The position numbers and the translations under genes were made by a program. Positions 1 to 8,089 of a DNA stretch of 64,000 nt are shown here, in pieces (the first letter of the stretch is position 1; each line of letters starts with the position of its first letter). Origin of the DNA: Rossellomorea orangium (lineage in GTDB: Bacteria > Bacillota > Bacilli > Bacillales > Bacillaceae_B). The stretch lies in contig NZ_JAHWGH010000018.1 in NCBI RefSeq assembly GCF_019334305.1, positions 494,850 through 558,849 of the forward strand. Reading direction: 5' to 3'. A model generated the notes under the pieces. It saw nothing but the letters and a program-made list of their open reading frames with translations. It was not told the origin of the DNA and made no database searches.

Positions 1-977
1 TCAAAAGGAGTGATGATGTGTTGAGTCGTCATGCTGTAAGAATCCCTTTCACTTTCTGAAACGTGAAGAGACTCCTTTCGTTTCTTGATCAGATAAATGA
101 TGACAAATATGACTAATAGAATCAGCAGAGCCTCGTCCACCCAGGAAAATGATAATCCCTGGCTGAGTTCGTAAGTTTGAGTCTCATCAATATTCTGTTT
201 TTCGAGTTCATTCCCTGTACCCTTTTCAGCATCGCTTGAAAACATGTTCATGATTAAGTCTCTTAATTTTAATAGTTGATCATAAATCGGATTCACCAGG
301 AAAGAGATTACCCAAAATACTTTTTCGGCTCCCCAATAGATCCCCTTACTTACCAACGAGCTGAACATTGCCAGTACAGCACCTGCCACTAGCACTAAGA
401 ACCAGAAAACAACTGGTTTGAAGAGCATTTTTCCTTGACCGTGTTTCATACCACTGAGCATCCTTTGGATCGGGGTGAACGTGATAATGATTGAAAATAG
501 AATTAAGAGTAAGGAGTATACGATATACGTATTTTCCAGATCTCTCATTGAACCCGTCAACAGGGAAAACGCTGCCACGCTTAAAAAGATAAGGATTGAA
601 CCGCTGCTCACTTCAATGGCGTGATCATGATTGTTGATATAAGTTGAGATTCTCCAATGGAGAAATAACAGGGCACACAACATGATCAACCATGAAGCAG
701 AGAAGAAGTAAATACCAGTACACAGAGAGATGAATAGGGCCGCAATCAATTGTTTAGTCATCGGTTGATTCAGCTTACTCAAAGCGACTGTTATCATGAT
801 GGAAATAAATACAGTAAACAGAGCCGGGACGTAGCCGTTAATAATTACTTCTTTCGGAAAGAGGAACGTAATGAACAATAGGGTAAATAATACATCTATC
901 CCCACTAACAGTCCCAATTTAATCAAAACCATCTGTTTTGATTTGGTCAGGAAGGTACTTTCAGCGAACGATTCCAT
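1..977 (-). CDS. Polytopic membrane protein of the moxR-DUF58 operon (partial)
   Basis: Only the N-terminal 325 codons are present; the rest lies beyond the window start. The frame opens with ATG at 977, ten bases after an AAGGAG site, and overlaps the end of the DUF58 gene by 31 bases, so it is the next gene of that operon. The reading shows about seven hydrophobic segments in the first 230 residues, a short hydrophilic stretch, one more membrane segment near residue 265-280, and a KKRKE-rich start of a cytoplasmic tail. In related operons this position is held by a DUF4129 protein or a TgpA/YebA-type transglutaminase. No transglutaminase domain appears before the last membrane segment, so I favour the DUF4129 type, without proof because the C-terminus is missing. 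Confidence 0.7.
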   Translation of the reverse strand, partial: MESFAESTFLTKSKQMVLIKLGLLVGIDVLFTLLFITFLFPKEVIINGYVPALFTVFISIMITVALSKLNQPMTKQLIAALFISLCTGIYFFSASWLIMLCALLFLHWRISTYINNHDHAIEVSSGSILIFLSVAAFSLLTGSMRDLENTYIVYSLLLILFSIIITFTPIQRMLSGMKHGQGKMLFKPVVFWFLVLVAGAVLAMFSSLVSKGIYWGAEKVFWVISFLVNPIYDQLLKLRDLIMNMFSSDAEKGTGNELEKQNIDETQTYELSQGLSFSWVDEALLILLVIFVIIYLIKKRKESLHVSESERDSYSMTTQHIITPF

Positions 978-2140
978 AAAGTGACGACTCCTTGTTTTTG
1001 TTCTACTTTTAACTTGAAAACTTGTATATTTTGTTTCTCTATATTTGTTAATAGAGATTCTTCCCGTTTCTCCATGACACCCGCTACGATGAAGATGGAA
1101 GGCACTAATTGACGCAGGTAAAGAGATTTAAGAACTATATGGAATGGAACGGTAAACTCATCTGTTGAAAGAGTAGATAGGAGCTCCATGCCTCTTTGCC
1201 TGTGAACCCTTCCTATTCCCGGCGGGAGGTAATAATAAGGGGTCAGACCCTGCGACCTTACATTTAGTACAAGTGAGAACGTGATGTTTTGTTCTACTGC
1301 AAGCTGCATCATATAAGACGTATACTCTATTATTTCTTCCAACTGATTGGTAATTGCATAACGATCGGAAATATTGATGGCGATCATCCACTCTTTTTGG
1401 GTTGCTGGCGCGTAGATCTTTGTTTGAAGGCTTCCGGTCCTGGCCGTTGCCTTCCAGTGAACGTCTTGGAACCGGTCTCCCTGAACGTAGTCCCTCGTTC
1501 CGATTTGGTGAAAGACATCATAAAATAATGAATGTTGAATTGGGACGTCTCCCTGCTTCCAGGTAAGCTTTTGTTCTGCCATTTTAACAGGTGAATTTAC
1601 AGGAAATACGATAATGGTGGATGGAACATTATCAAGTAAATCCAATAGGACTTTTCCACTTCCGAATAAATGAGGGATTTCCAACTGCATCTTGGTGATT
1701 CTGCATAATCCTCTCCTCTTTCCAATAATCGGTATGGAGATGATTCCTTCATCATTTTTGCGGATGGAAAAGGGAATGGACACTTCTATATTGTCCCCAA
1801 CTCCGGTCGTGTACGGGTATCCCTTAGGAATGACGATATCTTTAAACGTGACCTTTAAAGTCGCCCCCCAAATGGATATTCCTCTGTTCTGGATCTGAAA
1901 TTCCCACTTCTGCTCCTCATCAGCGTGGAGCCTCAATCTCTTTATGGTTCTTCCAATACTGATACCTTCCCCGACTTTCACCATATACCATTGATGAACC
2001 CTGAAATAGAGAATCATCAATAGAAAAATACCTAACCCAACATAAGATTGAACATAAAAACTTACTGCACCGACAATGACGAGTAATACTAGCGTCATGG
2101 ATATGTAAGGATCTTCAACTATCTCCCGTTTCCACTTCAC
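947..2140 (-). CDS. DUF58 domain protein (YeaD-like)
   Basis: This 397-residue protein has two hydrophobic segments near the N-terminus (about residues 15-50), then a beta-rich region. The DUF58 signature follows around residues 215-235 (GTRDYVQGD, then a conserved HWKATART stretch). DUF58 proteins resemble von Willebrand A folds and are nearly always encoded beside MoxR ATPases, probably as membrane-anchored partners; the substrate is unknown. The start overlaps the stop of the moxR gene by four bases (ATGA), and the next gene overlaps its 3' end, so the three genes are translationally coupled. B. subtilis yeaC-yeaD-yebA is the likely counterpart. Confidence 0.88.
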   Translation of the reverse strand: MKWKREIVEDPYISMTLVLLVIVGAVSFYVQSYVGLGIFLLMILYFRVHQWYMVKVGEGISIGRTIKRLRLHADEEQKWEFQIQNRGISIWGATLKVTFKDIVIPKGYPYTTGVGDNIEVSIPFSIRKNDEGIISIPIIGKRRGLCRITKMQLEIPHLFGSGKVLLDLLDNVPSTIIVFPVNSPVKMAEQKLTWKQGDVPIQHSLFYDVFHQIGTRDYVQGDRFQDVHWKATARTGSLQTKIYAPATQKEWMIAINISDRYAITNQLEEIIEYTSYMMQLAVEQNITFSLVLNVRSQGLTPYYYLPPGIGRVHRQRGMELLSTLSTDEFTVPFHIVLKSLYLRQLVPSIFIVAGVMEKREESLLTNIEKQNIQVFKLKVEQKQGVVTLWNRSLKVPS

Positions 2141-3078
2141 CGAGCCTGCCCCGCTTCAACAGGGGTAATGGCCATCTCTACGATCTGCTCGATGACTTCC
2201 TCTGGCGTCCTGGTCAGGGATGACTCTATTGTTAATTGAATACGATGCTGAAGAACATATGGAGCAACCGCTACAATATCCTGAGGCTTCACAAAATCCC
2301 TGCCATCAAGAAAGGCTTTAGCCTGGGAAGCCTTTAGAAGTGCCAGGCTGGCTCGCGGACTTGCACCTACCTCCACCCATTCGTGCTCCCTTGTCCCCCT
2401 CGTAATTTGAAGTATATACGTTTCGATATCCTCAGATACGTGGACTTCTTTGACACGGCGTGACAACGATTGAAGTTCTTCAAGACCCATTACTTTATTT
2501 ACTGTACTCAAAGGTTCCGATGATTTAAATCGGTTCAAAATCCCTCTTTCCTCTTCAAAGTCAGGATAAGTAAATGGTATCTTCAATAAAAACCTGTCCA
2601 ACTGTGCTGCAGGCAGCGGGAATGTCCCTTGCTGGGATTCAATGGGATTCTGCGTGGCAACCACGATGAAGGGAGGAGATAATGGAACGGTCTCCCCATC
2701 TATCGTAATCTGCTTTTCTTCCATTACCTCCAGTAGACTTGCCTGGGTTCTCGGAGTGGCCCTGTTGATTTCATCCGCCAATAAGACGTTTGTGACGACG
2801 GGTCCCGTCCTTAACTCAAATTCCTGGGTTTTCGGATTAAAAAACTGTATACCCGTTACATCACTTGGTAACACGTCAGGTGTGAATTGAATCCTTTTGA
2901 AAGCTCCATCAATGCAGTGACTGAATGTCTTGGCCAGTAATGTTTTACCAGTACCCGGCACACTTTCCAACAGAACATGTCCTTCTTGAAGTAATGCAAT
3001 CATCAAAAGGTCTATCTCTTTGTCTTTACCCACTAATACTTTATTCATTTCTTTCTTAATTAAGGCCAAGCTACTCAT
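2137..3078 (-). CDS. MoxR-family AAA+ ATPase
   Basis: The 313-residue protein is a complete MoxR ATPase. Walker A is PGTGKT at residues 41-46, Walker B is LLADEINR near residue 100, and the sensor region contains ATQNPIESQQGTFPLPAAQ, characteristic of the family. MoxR ATPases act as chaperone-like remodelers with VWA- or DUF58-type partners in the cytoplasm. It is the first gene of the operon, with no other gene for about 700 bases upstream on this strand, and overlaps the DUF58 gene by four bases. It matches B. subtilis YeaC in family and context. The cellular target cannot be told from sequence. Confidence 0.92.
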   Translation of the reverse strand: MSSLALIKKEMNKVLVGKDKEIDLLMIALLQEGHVLLESVPGTGKTLLAKTFSHCIDGAFKRIQFTPDVLPSDVTGIQFFNPKTQEFELRTGPVVTNVLLADEINRATPRTQASLLEVMEEKQITIDGETVPLSPPFIVVATQNPIESQQGTFPLPAAQLDRFLLKIPFTYPDFEEERGILNRFKSSEPLSTVNKVMGLEELQSLSRRVKEVHVSEDIETYILQITRGTREHEWVEVGASPRASLALLKASQAKAFLDGRDFVKPQDIVAVAPYVLQHRIQLTIESSLTRTPEEVIEQIVEMAITPVEAGQAR

Positions 3079-3330
3079 TCTTTTTCCCCCTAGTTTTCAT
3101 ACGAAGATTTAATTTAATTTTCTAACAATATCATTTTCTTATTTTACCATAACTCTTTGTTAAATTATCCCTTTTCTTTTATAAAACCGACTACTCTAAA
3201 AAGAGGGGGGCTAAACTTTTATCATATGAAATGCCGTTTTAATTACCTATTTTATTGATTAGTCTGCTGATTACTGCATCTGGGCATTTATAGGATGGAA
3301 AATCAAGTCAATCCCAAGAGCTGATAAAAT

Positions 3331-3466
3331 AGACGGAAAGATTCCGCTAATTTCTTCATTAAAAGGAGAGATGAGCGAAATAAAAGGAGAGATTCCGCCT
3401 AACCACTCAAAAAATTCAATACTTGCTGATTTTTCTGTGCATAAACGGAAAAACTCCGCTTATTTT
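3331..3466. repeat. Small A-rich GGAA/TTCCGC repeat units
   Basis: Two near-identical units (3331-3354 and 3443-3466) share an ACGGAAA..TCCGCT.ATTT core, which is itself a short inverted repeat. Between them lie two AAAAGGAGAGAT units and a further ATTCCGCC. The 3079-3749 gap otherwise holds no gene I can support, so this resembles a short dispersed intergenic repeat. Confidence 0.5.
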
Positions 3467-3554
3467 ACTTTTGCTGGCTCTTCTATATAGGGCAAGACAT
3501 CTTATTTAATAGACGAAGTTGAAACGTATCACAAGTATTTAATCGCTAATAAAG

Positions 3555-3583
3555 AAACTCGCCAAAATAACTACGGCGAGTTT
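3555..3583 (-). terminator. Intrinsic terminator, probably of the downstream-facing SDR gene
   Basis: AAACTCGCC pairs with GGCGAGTTT across an 11-base loop, with a T-rich stretch on either side. It lies about 260 bases beyond the SDR stop on the minus strand. Confidence 0.6.
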
Positions 3584-3749
3584 TACTTTTATATATACAA
3601 ATCATGATGCTACTACCGAAGGGTTGACTCAGTGCGTGATCGGGTCTTTTCTCCATAATATCAATCTTTACAAATCTTTATTCTATTCCTTGAACAGACC
3701 ATACATCCTTCCCATATTCTAGAAAAAAAGATGGGAGTGTAAAAAATAA

Positions 3750-3818
3750 ATGGTTATCAGCTTAATATTTGTACTGTGCATCGGACTTATCAATATTGTC
3801 GTGTTAAGAAGGGGGTAG
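3750..3818 (+). CDS. Putative 22-residue membrane microprotein
   Basis: ATG at 3750 opens a 22-codon frame ending in TAG. The product is almost one hydrophobic helix: MVISLIFVLCIGLINIVV followed by LRRG, a positive-inside C-terminal end. A GGGAG site lies ten bases upstream. It sits in a 770-base gap between two minus-strand genes and would be transcribed on the plus strand. I do not recognise a family. Single-helix microproteins are common in spore formers, but this could also be a chance ORF in AT-rich DNA. Confidence 0.35.
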   Translation: MVISLIFVLCIGLINIVVLRRG

Positions 3819-3846
3819 TTTCCATTGCCCTGCTTCCTTCATGCAT

Positions 3847-4608
3847 TCAATGCTTATAAATCATCTTTCGTGTCATTCCACCATCCACAACGAGATTCTC
3901 TCCTGTAATGAAATCATTATCAGTGTTCGCAAGGAATAAGCATGCCCTCGCTATGTCTTCGGGCTTACCTACCCTTCCTGACGGATGCTGTTCATGATCT
4001 ATGTCCCTCAAGGAAGTATAATCTTCTGTTTGAATCCAACCAGGACTAATGGAATTGACCCGAATCCCCACCTCGCCGAGGGTGATGGCAAGTGAATGAG
4101 TAAGACTGATAATCCCGCCTTTCGTCGCTGAGTACGCCTCTGTATCCGGTTCAGACATTGAAGCTCTTGTGGAAGCCATATTAATGATAGAGCCTCCACG
4201 CCCCTTCATTAACTCGGCTGCTTCACGGCTGCAATAATATACGCTGCTTAAATTAGCTGCTAAAATCTCGTTCCAATCTTCAGGTTCCATCTCCCAAAAT
4301 GGCATGAATCTTGAAACACCTGCATTATTAATCAAAACATCGACCACACCGTGTTCTTTCTTAATGATCGTGAAGGCTTCTTTCACTTGTTGGGGTACTC
4401 CTACATTCACTTCATGAAAGCGCGTGCTATATCCTTCTGCATTGAGCGTTCTGGAAAGTTCCTTCCCCTTCGCATCATCCATATCCATGAATTCTACAAT
4501 GGCACCTTGCTTTGAAAATTCTTCAACGAGGGTTCTCCCTATCCCGTTGGCTCCACCTGTTATGCACACAATATTTCCTTTCAATTTCATCTCTCCCTTG
4601 ATTTTCAT
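3847..4608 (-). CDS. SDR-family NAD(P)-dependent oxidoreductase
   Basis: A classical short-chain dehydrogenase. The cofactor motif GGANGIG lies near residues 17-23, NNAG near residue 92, and the catalytic Ser with YSATK follows near residues 147-163. The C-terminal VVDGGMT is typical of glucose-dehydrogenase-like or FabG-like SDRs. The substrate cannot be assigned. The start is uncertain: ATG codons at 4608 and 4590 have badly spaced ribosome sites, whereas TTG at 4584 lies eight bases after AGGGAG and would give a protein starting KGNIVCITGG. It appears monocistronic. Confidence 0.85.
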   Translation of the reverse strand: MKIKGEMKLKGNIVCITGGANGIGRTLVEEFSKQGAIVEFMDMDDAKGKELSRTLNAEGYSTRFHEVNVGVPQQVKEAFTIIKKEHGVVDVLINNAGVSRFMPFWEMEPEDWNEILAANLSSVYYCSREAAELMKGRGGSIINMASTRASMSEPDTEAYSATKGGIISLTHSLAITLGEVGIRVNSISPGWIQTEDYTSLRDIDHEQHPSGRVGKPEDIARACLFLANTDNDFITGENLVVDGGMTRKMIYKH

Positions 4609-4668
4609 TTCCTATATAAGAAGGATACCCTACCCAAAAGCTCACCAATCCTCATGAATAAAATTGAA

Positions 4669-4730
4669 AAAGGTTAACCTGCTGAAATCCCCCCTTGAAG
4701 TAGGATAGGGCGATTTCATAGGTTAACCTT
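4669..4730 (-). terminator. Long-stem terminator after the Spo0E-like gene
   Basis: AAGGTTAACCT and AGGTTAACCTT pair at the ends, with a GAAATC/GATTTC extension inside. A TTTTTCAATTTTATT run follows on the minus strand. Each outer arm contains the small palindrome AGGTTAACCT. Confidence 0.65.
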
Positions 4731-4734
4731 CTAT

Positions 4735-4914
4735 TTATTGAATGATCTTTCTTTGACTTGTCTTTTTAGTATCATTGCGTTGATGAATATTGATCAAGGC
4801 ATCCAGCTCTTCACTCAGTTGAATGGTTGTGGGGCTTTTCAACCCAAAACGAATCCCGGACTGAATCATCTTCGAGCGTACGACCTCAATTCGTGTGGCT
4901 ATTGTACCGTTCAT
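4735..4914 (-). CDS. Spo0E-family aspartyl-phosphate phosphatase
   Basis: The protein of about 59 residues has the Spo0E-family pattern: a first helix (IEVVRSKMIQSGIRFGL) and a second helix carrying the SxxLDxLI motif (LSEELDALINIHQ). Spo0E-type phosphatases remove phosphate from Spo0A~P and delay sporulation. ATG at 4914 is preferred because GAGGTG lies six bases upstream; in-frame GTG 4923 and ATG 4920 overlap or abut that site. It has its own terminator. It is the second Spo0E-like gene in the window; the longer one at 11.8-12.0 kb is the positional match for spo0E. Confidence 0.75.
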   Translation of the reverse strand: MNGTIATRIEVVRSKMIQSGIRFGLKSPTTIQLSEELDALINIHQRNDTKKTSQRKIIQ

Positions 4915-5010
4915 CAACATCACCTCTGCTTCTTTTCTCTATTTTACTATTAATTCTACTTAGAGAAAAGGAAAAGTACTTACGTTTTTCATATCAATTA
5001 TATCTATACA

Positions 5011-5601
5011 TTATTTAGCGAATCGATGCTTCCCTATCGTCAACAATGTTTCCCTGCTTGTAATCCAGTCACTTGTAGATGTTACAGGATTATAGAAGAA
5101 TAAAGAGCCTTTCCCCTGCCCTCTGAAAGCCAGGGCTTCATCAACTGCATCTCTGGATTCTTGTGAAGGTGCCTGGTTTATTTGTCCGTTTTGTACTGGT
5201 GAAAATGCATAATGTCCATTAGAAACCTGATAGATGACGTTTTTAATAGAGTCAGGGAATTCTGAAGAATCCACCCTGTTTAATACAACCGTTGCGACTG
5301 CTACCTTACCTGCATAAGGTTCACCTTTTGCTTCTGCATGAACAAGTTTCGCAAGTAACTCCCGATCTTCTGCGGTTACATCACTGTCAGGAATAACGAT
5401 TGATTGACCCTGATATATTTCATTTGATTTAAGATCATTTTCTTTCTTTAGTTGAATGACGGATACGGATTTCTCCTTACCAATTTCCCAGAGGGATTCA
5501 CCCTTTTCTACCGTGTGCACTTCCCCTGCAGCAAATGTTTGAGAAGAGAATGTCACGAAAGAAAGTGCAGCAATTCCTATTATAAAGCTTTTCTTAATCA
5601 T
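5011..5601 (-). CDS. ykvT: LysM and SleB/CwlJ-type cell wall hydrolase (YkvT-like)
   Basis: The 196-residue protein starts with a signal peptide (about residues 1-24, ending TFA-A). A LysM domain follows (about 28-71, HTVEKGESLWEIG to GQSIVIP), then a hydrolase domain of the SleB/CwlJ family (about 78-195). The sequence LLAKLVHAEAKGEPYAGKVAVA carries the glutamate expected at the active site. These enzymes are lytic transglycosylase-like and act on cortex peptidoglycan. It is exported and probably spore-associated. A ykvS-like gene lies nearby, as in B. subtilis. The TAGGAGG ribosome site supports the start. Confidence 0.85.
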   Translation of the reverse strand: MIKKSFIIGIAALSFVTFSSQTFAAGEVHTVEKGESLWEIGKEKSVSVIQLKKENDLKSNEIYQGQSIVIPDSDVTAEDRELLAKLVHAEAKGEPYAGKVAVATVVLNRVDSSEFPDSIKNVIYQVSNGHYAFSPVQNGQINQAPSQESRDAVDEALAFRGQGKGSLFFYNPVTSTSDWITSRETLLTIGKHRFAK

Positions 5602-5763
5602 ACTTCTACCTCCTAATAAGCGCTCACCAATAAGATAACAATGTATAAGGAGAATTTCAGCAGGTAAAGGTTACCACTGATCGTTCAAGCTTCAATACTA
5701 AATACAGGAGTTGCCTCATATACTGGTCGTAATCCAGGAAAGAACAGAGCACTTTCGAAACAG

Positions 5764-5789
5764 AAAAAGTGGGGGTTCCCCACTCTTTT
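5764..5789 (-). terminator. Intrinsic terminator
   Basis: AAAAGTGGGG pairs with CCCCACTCTTTT around a three-base loop. It overlaps the stop codon of the small minus-strand gene that starts at 5982 and ends in a T run on that strand. Confidence 0.7.
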
Positions 5790-5982
5790 AACTTCTCTGT
5801 GTATCTAAATAATGAAAGAGGATATTTCCACCTTGCTGGGCTATTCCCCGAAAATGTTTAAAATCCTCCTGTTTCACAAGTATTGCTCGAAAGGCGAGGA
5901 AATCTTCTTTCAACACCTTTATTTCATCAATTTCTCTTGTACGCAATAATTGCAGTTGCTCAAGAATGTCCTTTTCACTCAT
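5788..5982 (-). CDS. Small hypothetical protein
   Basis: A 64-residue charged protein with an N-terminal helical, coiled-coil-like stretch (EKDILEQLQLLRTREIDEIK) and no membrane segment or metal motif. ATG at 5982 is seven bases after GGAGG, which is better placed than the in-frame TTG at 5988. A terminator overlaps its stop. I do not recognise the family. Good start signals and a dedicated terminator suggest a real gene. Confidence 0.65.
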   Translation of the reverse strand: MSEKDILEQLQLLRTREIDEIKVLKEDFLAFRAILVKQEDFKHFRGIAQQGGNILFHYLDTQRS

Positions 5983-6147
5983 ACACAAACCTCCATCCTT
6001 ACTATGACTATTGTAATTTCAAAAGGTAGATCATCACAAGCCATAATTTTTAAATGAAATTGTTAGAAAACTCTTTACCTTTCCAAAACTTTCCGTCAAA
6101 ATATTAGTAATTGTTTGTAGAATTTTGGCAAAAAGGAGCGACATTTG

Positions 6148-6327
6148 ATGAAAAAAGCAGAAATAGGGAATGTGATTGAATTTAAAGAAGGATTAAAAGG
6201 AATCGTTGAAAAAGTGAATGAAAATTCAGTAATTGTCGATTTAACTTATATGAAAAATTATCGGGAGCTCGAGTTGGAGGAAAAGACCGTAGTGAACCAC
6301 AAGAACTATAAAATTGTAAAGGCCTGA
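6148..6327 (+). CDS. ykvS: DUF2187-family small protein (YkvS-like)
   Basis: A 59-residue protein whose sequence suits a small beta-barrel, with the pattern IGNVIEFKEGLKGIVEKVNENSV followed by VDLT and a C-terminal NHKNYKIVK. This is the DUF2187 pattern seen in B. subtilis YkvS. Its function is unknown. ATG at 6148 is nine bases after AAGGAG; an in-frame TTG at 6145 is also possible. The ykvT-like gene lies nearby on the opposite strand. Confidence 0.75.
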   Translation: MKKAEIGNVIEFKEGLKGIVEKVNENSVIVDLTYMKNYRELELEEKTVVNHKNYKIVKA

Positions 6328-6353
6328 TAGAAAATAAGCTCTGCTTATGTTCG

Positions 6354-6372
6354 GTGGAGGACTTTCCTCCAC
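6354..6372 (+). terminator. Intrinsic terminator of ykvS-like gene
   Basis: A perfect eight-base stem GTGGAGGA/TCCTCCAC with a three-base loop, followed by TATTATTATTT. Confidence 0.55.
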
Positions 6373-6464
6373 TATTATTATTTGAGTACTGAAGCGAAAA
6401 GGTTTAATGCATCGGCTTTGAGGATATTCTTATAGCATACTGTTCATAAGGTGGATCCCTCGAG

Positions 6465-7850
6465 ATGAATATAAATATACATATTTTTAATAAAGCCCAA
6501 AAAAGTTTCTGGTTTGTCCCATTCTTATTCTCCATGATATCTTTATTGCTTTCTCTCCTCACCTTTTATTTTGATTGGTGGTTGAGTCAGCATGACTACC
6601 CGATATTCCCTAAGGTGTTGTTCTCAAATTTCAACCTATCGATGACGATCATCAGCACTATTGCTTCATCCATCATGACCATGACGACCATTACCTTTTC
6701 AACCATCATGGTTGTCCTTACAACGTTTCTTTCCCAGTATTCACCAAGGACTTTACAGAATTTCATCAACGACCGACCTACTCAACGTGTGCTTGCCATT
6801 TTTGTTTCGGGTGTGGTGTACTGCATCACTCTGCTGGTTCTTCTTAAAGATGAATCAGGTCAAGAATTATACATTTCATCTGCATTTGCCGGAATCGTTG
6901 CGGTTATTTGTCTATTTGTCTTTGTTTATTTCGTCCATCATGTATCTAATTGGGTGAAGGTTAGTAATTTGATCCATAACATTACCATCAAGACAAATAA
7001 TAAAATTGATAATAGTTACTTATACAGAAGAAATGCCATCCAAGATGAGCCATCGACTTTCAATGAATCTTTCTTTAGTGAAACCGAGCCCTTTACGATG
7101 TACAGTGAAGCATCTGGATATCTACAACAAATCGATATAGAAGGAATGATCAAGAAAGCGGGAAAGGACAAGAGTATCGTCCGTATGGTGAAAACACCTG
7201 GGGAATACTTACTTGAAGGAACCCCCGTTATGACCATCTGGACTATGACAGATGATATAGATGGGGAAGATTATCTTAGCTACCTTGTACTTGGCCCTGA
7301 TAAAGAACCTATGGAAGATATTGAGCTCGGAATCCGGAAGCTTGTGGAAATAGCCTTAAGAGCCATTTCCCCCGCCATCAATGATCCCAATACAGCGAAA
7401 AACTGTATCGAAGAGATCGGAATCATTCTATCGAAGCTCGCTAAACACAAACTTCCCAGCTCTTACTTGACAGATGATGAAAATCAGGTACGAATCATAT
7501 TAGAACAACCCACCTTTGTCGATCATCTATACAAAAGCTTTTATCAATTGAGGCATTATGGGAAACAGGATGTTTCCATCATTGCAGAAATCCTCCGCTC
7601 CTTGAGAATGATCGGTGAAAATAATAGCGAAGAAACGCAGAAAATGGTATGGACCTTTAAGAATTATATTTTGGAAGGGATCGATTATGACAGCCTCCAG
7701 AACCTTGATATTCAGTACATCATGAGACACCTTGACGAACTGGCCAAGGGATGCGGGCAAGGTGATTGGGATAAAGACGAAGTCCGAAATAAATATTTTC
7801 CCGAGAAGTACAAGACGGAGGACGCATATCATCATGATCATGGTTCATAG
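6465..7850 (+). CDS. DUF2254 family predicted membrane protein
   Basis: The 461-residue protein has four hydrophobic segments in the first 170 residues (near 18-40, 58-85, 108-125, 138-158). The segment TIASSIMTMTTITFSTIMVVLTTFLSQYSPR is characteristic of DUF2254. A soluble region of about 290 residues follows, containing the conserved stretch ALRAISPAINDPNTA. The family's function is unknown. The gene stands alone and ends at a strong bidirectional terminator. Confidence 0.82.
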   Translation: MNINIHIFNKAQKSFWFVPFLFSMISLLLSLLTFYFDWWLSQHDYPIFPKVLFSNFNLSMTIISTIASSIMTMTTITFSTIMVVLTTFLSQYSPRTLQNFINDRPTQRVLAIFVSGVVYCITLLVLLKDESGQELYISSAFAGIVAVICLFVFVYFVHHVSNWVKVSNLIHNITIKTNNKIDNSYLYRRNAIQDEPSTFNESFFSETEPFTMYSEASGYLQQIDIEGMIKKAGKDKSIVRMVKTPGEYLLEGTPVMTIWTMTDDIDGEDYLSYLVLGPDKEPMEDIELGIRKLVEIALRAISPAINDPNTAKNCIEEIGIILSKLAKHKLPSSYLTDDENQVRIILEQPTFVDHLYKSFYQLRHYGKQDVSIIAEILRSLRMIGENNSEETQKMVWTFKNYILEGIDYDSLQNLDIQYIMRHLDELAKGCGQGDWDKDEVRNKYFPEKYKTEDAYHHDHGS

Positions 7851-7862
7851 ATCTAAGCCAAT

Positions 7863-7893
7863 AAAAAACGGATGCCGTCAAGCATCCGTTTTT
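7863..7893. terminator. Bidirectional intrinsic terminator
   Basis: AAAACGGATGC and GCATCCGTTTT pair around a short loop with T runs on both strands. It serves the DUF2254 gene (+) and the small DUF6254-like gene (-). Confidence 0.85.
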
Positions 7894-7896
7894 ATA

Positions 7897-8016
7897 TTAT
7901 TGTTTTTCTTTTTTTCCTTCTGAAAGTTCCTTGAACGAAGAAACTTTTCCGTGCGGATGCTGCTCTTCTTTCCTTACATTCCACTGTCTTTCTTTTTCAT
8001 GCTTGGACTGTGTCAT
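7897..8016 (-). CDS. Small DUF6254-like protein (39 aa)
   Basis: ATG at 8016 follows a GGGGTGG ribosome site by a few bases and opens a 39-codon frame ending beside the shared terminator. The product is highly charged: MTQSKHEKERQWNVRKEE, then HPHGKVSSFKELSEGKKEKQ. The pattern KERQWxVRKxEQHPHGKVxSFKE is one I associate with the short Bacillaceae family DUF6254, of unknown function. Confidence 0.7.
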   Translation of the reverse strand: MTQSKHEKERQWNVRKEEQHPHGKVSSFKELSEGKKEKQ

Positions 8017-8089
8017 GATTGCCACCCCTTTTCAATATTTATTCTCTATTAACATGGGCAGCGGGCACATTTTTTACTCTTTTTAATGA

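Noticed and set aside
4931..4967. TTTTCTCT...AGAGAAAA inverted repeat after the ykvT-like gene
   Set aside because: The stem is A/T-rich, the loop is long, and no T run follows on the minus strand, so it is not a convincing terminator.
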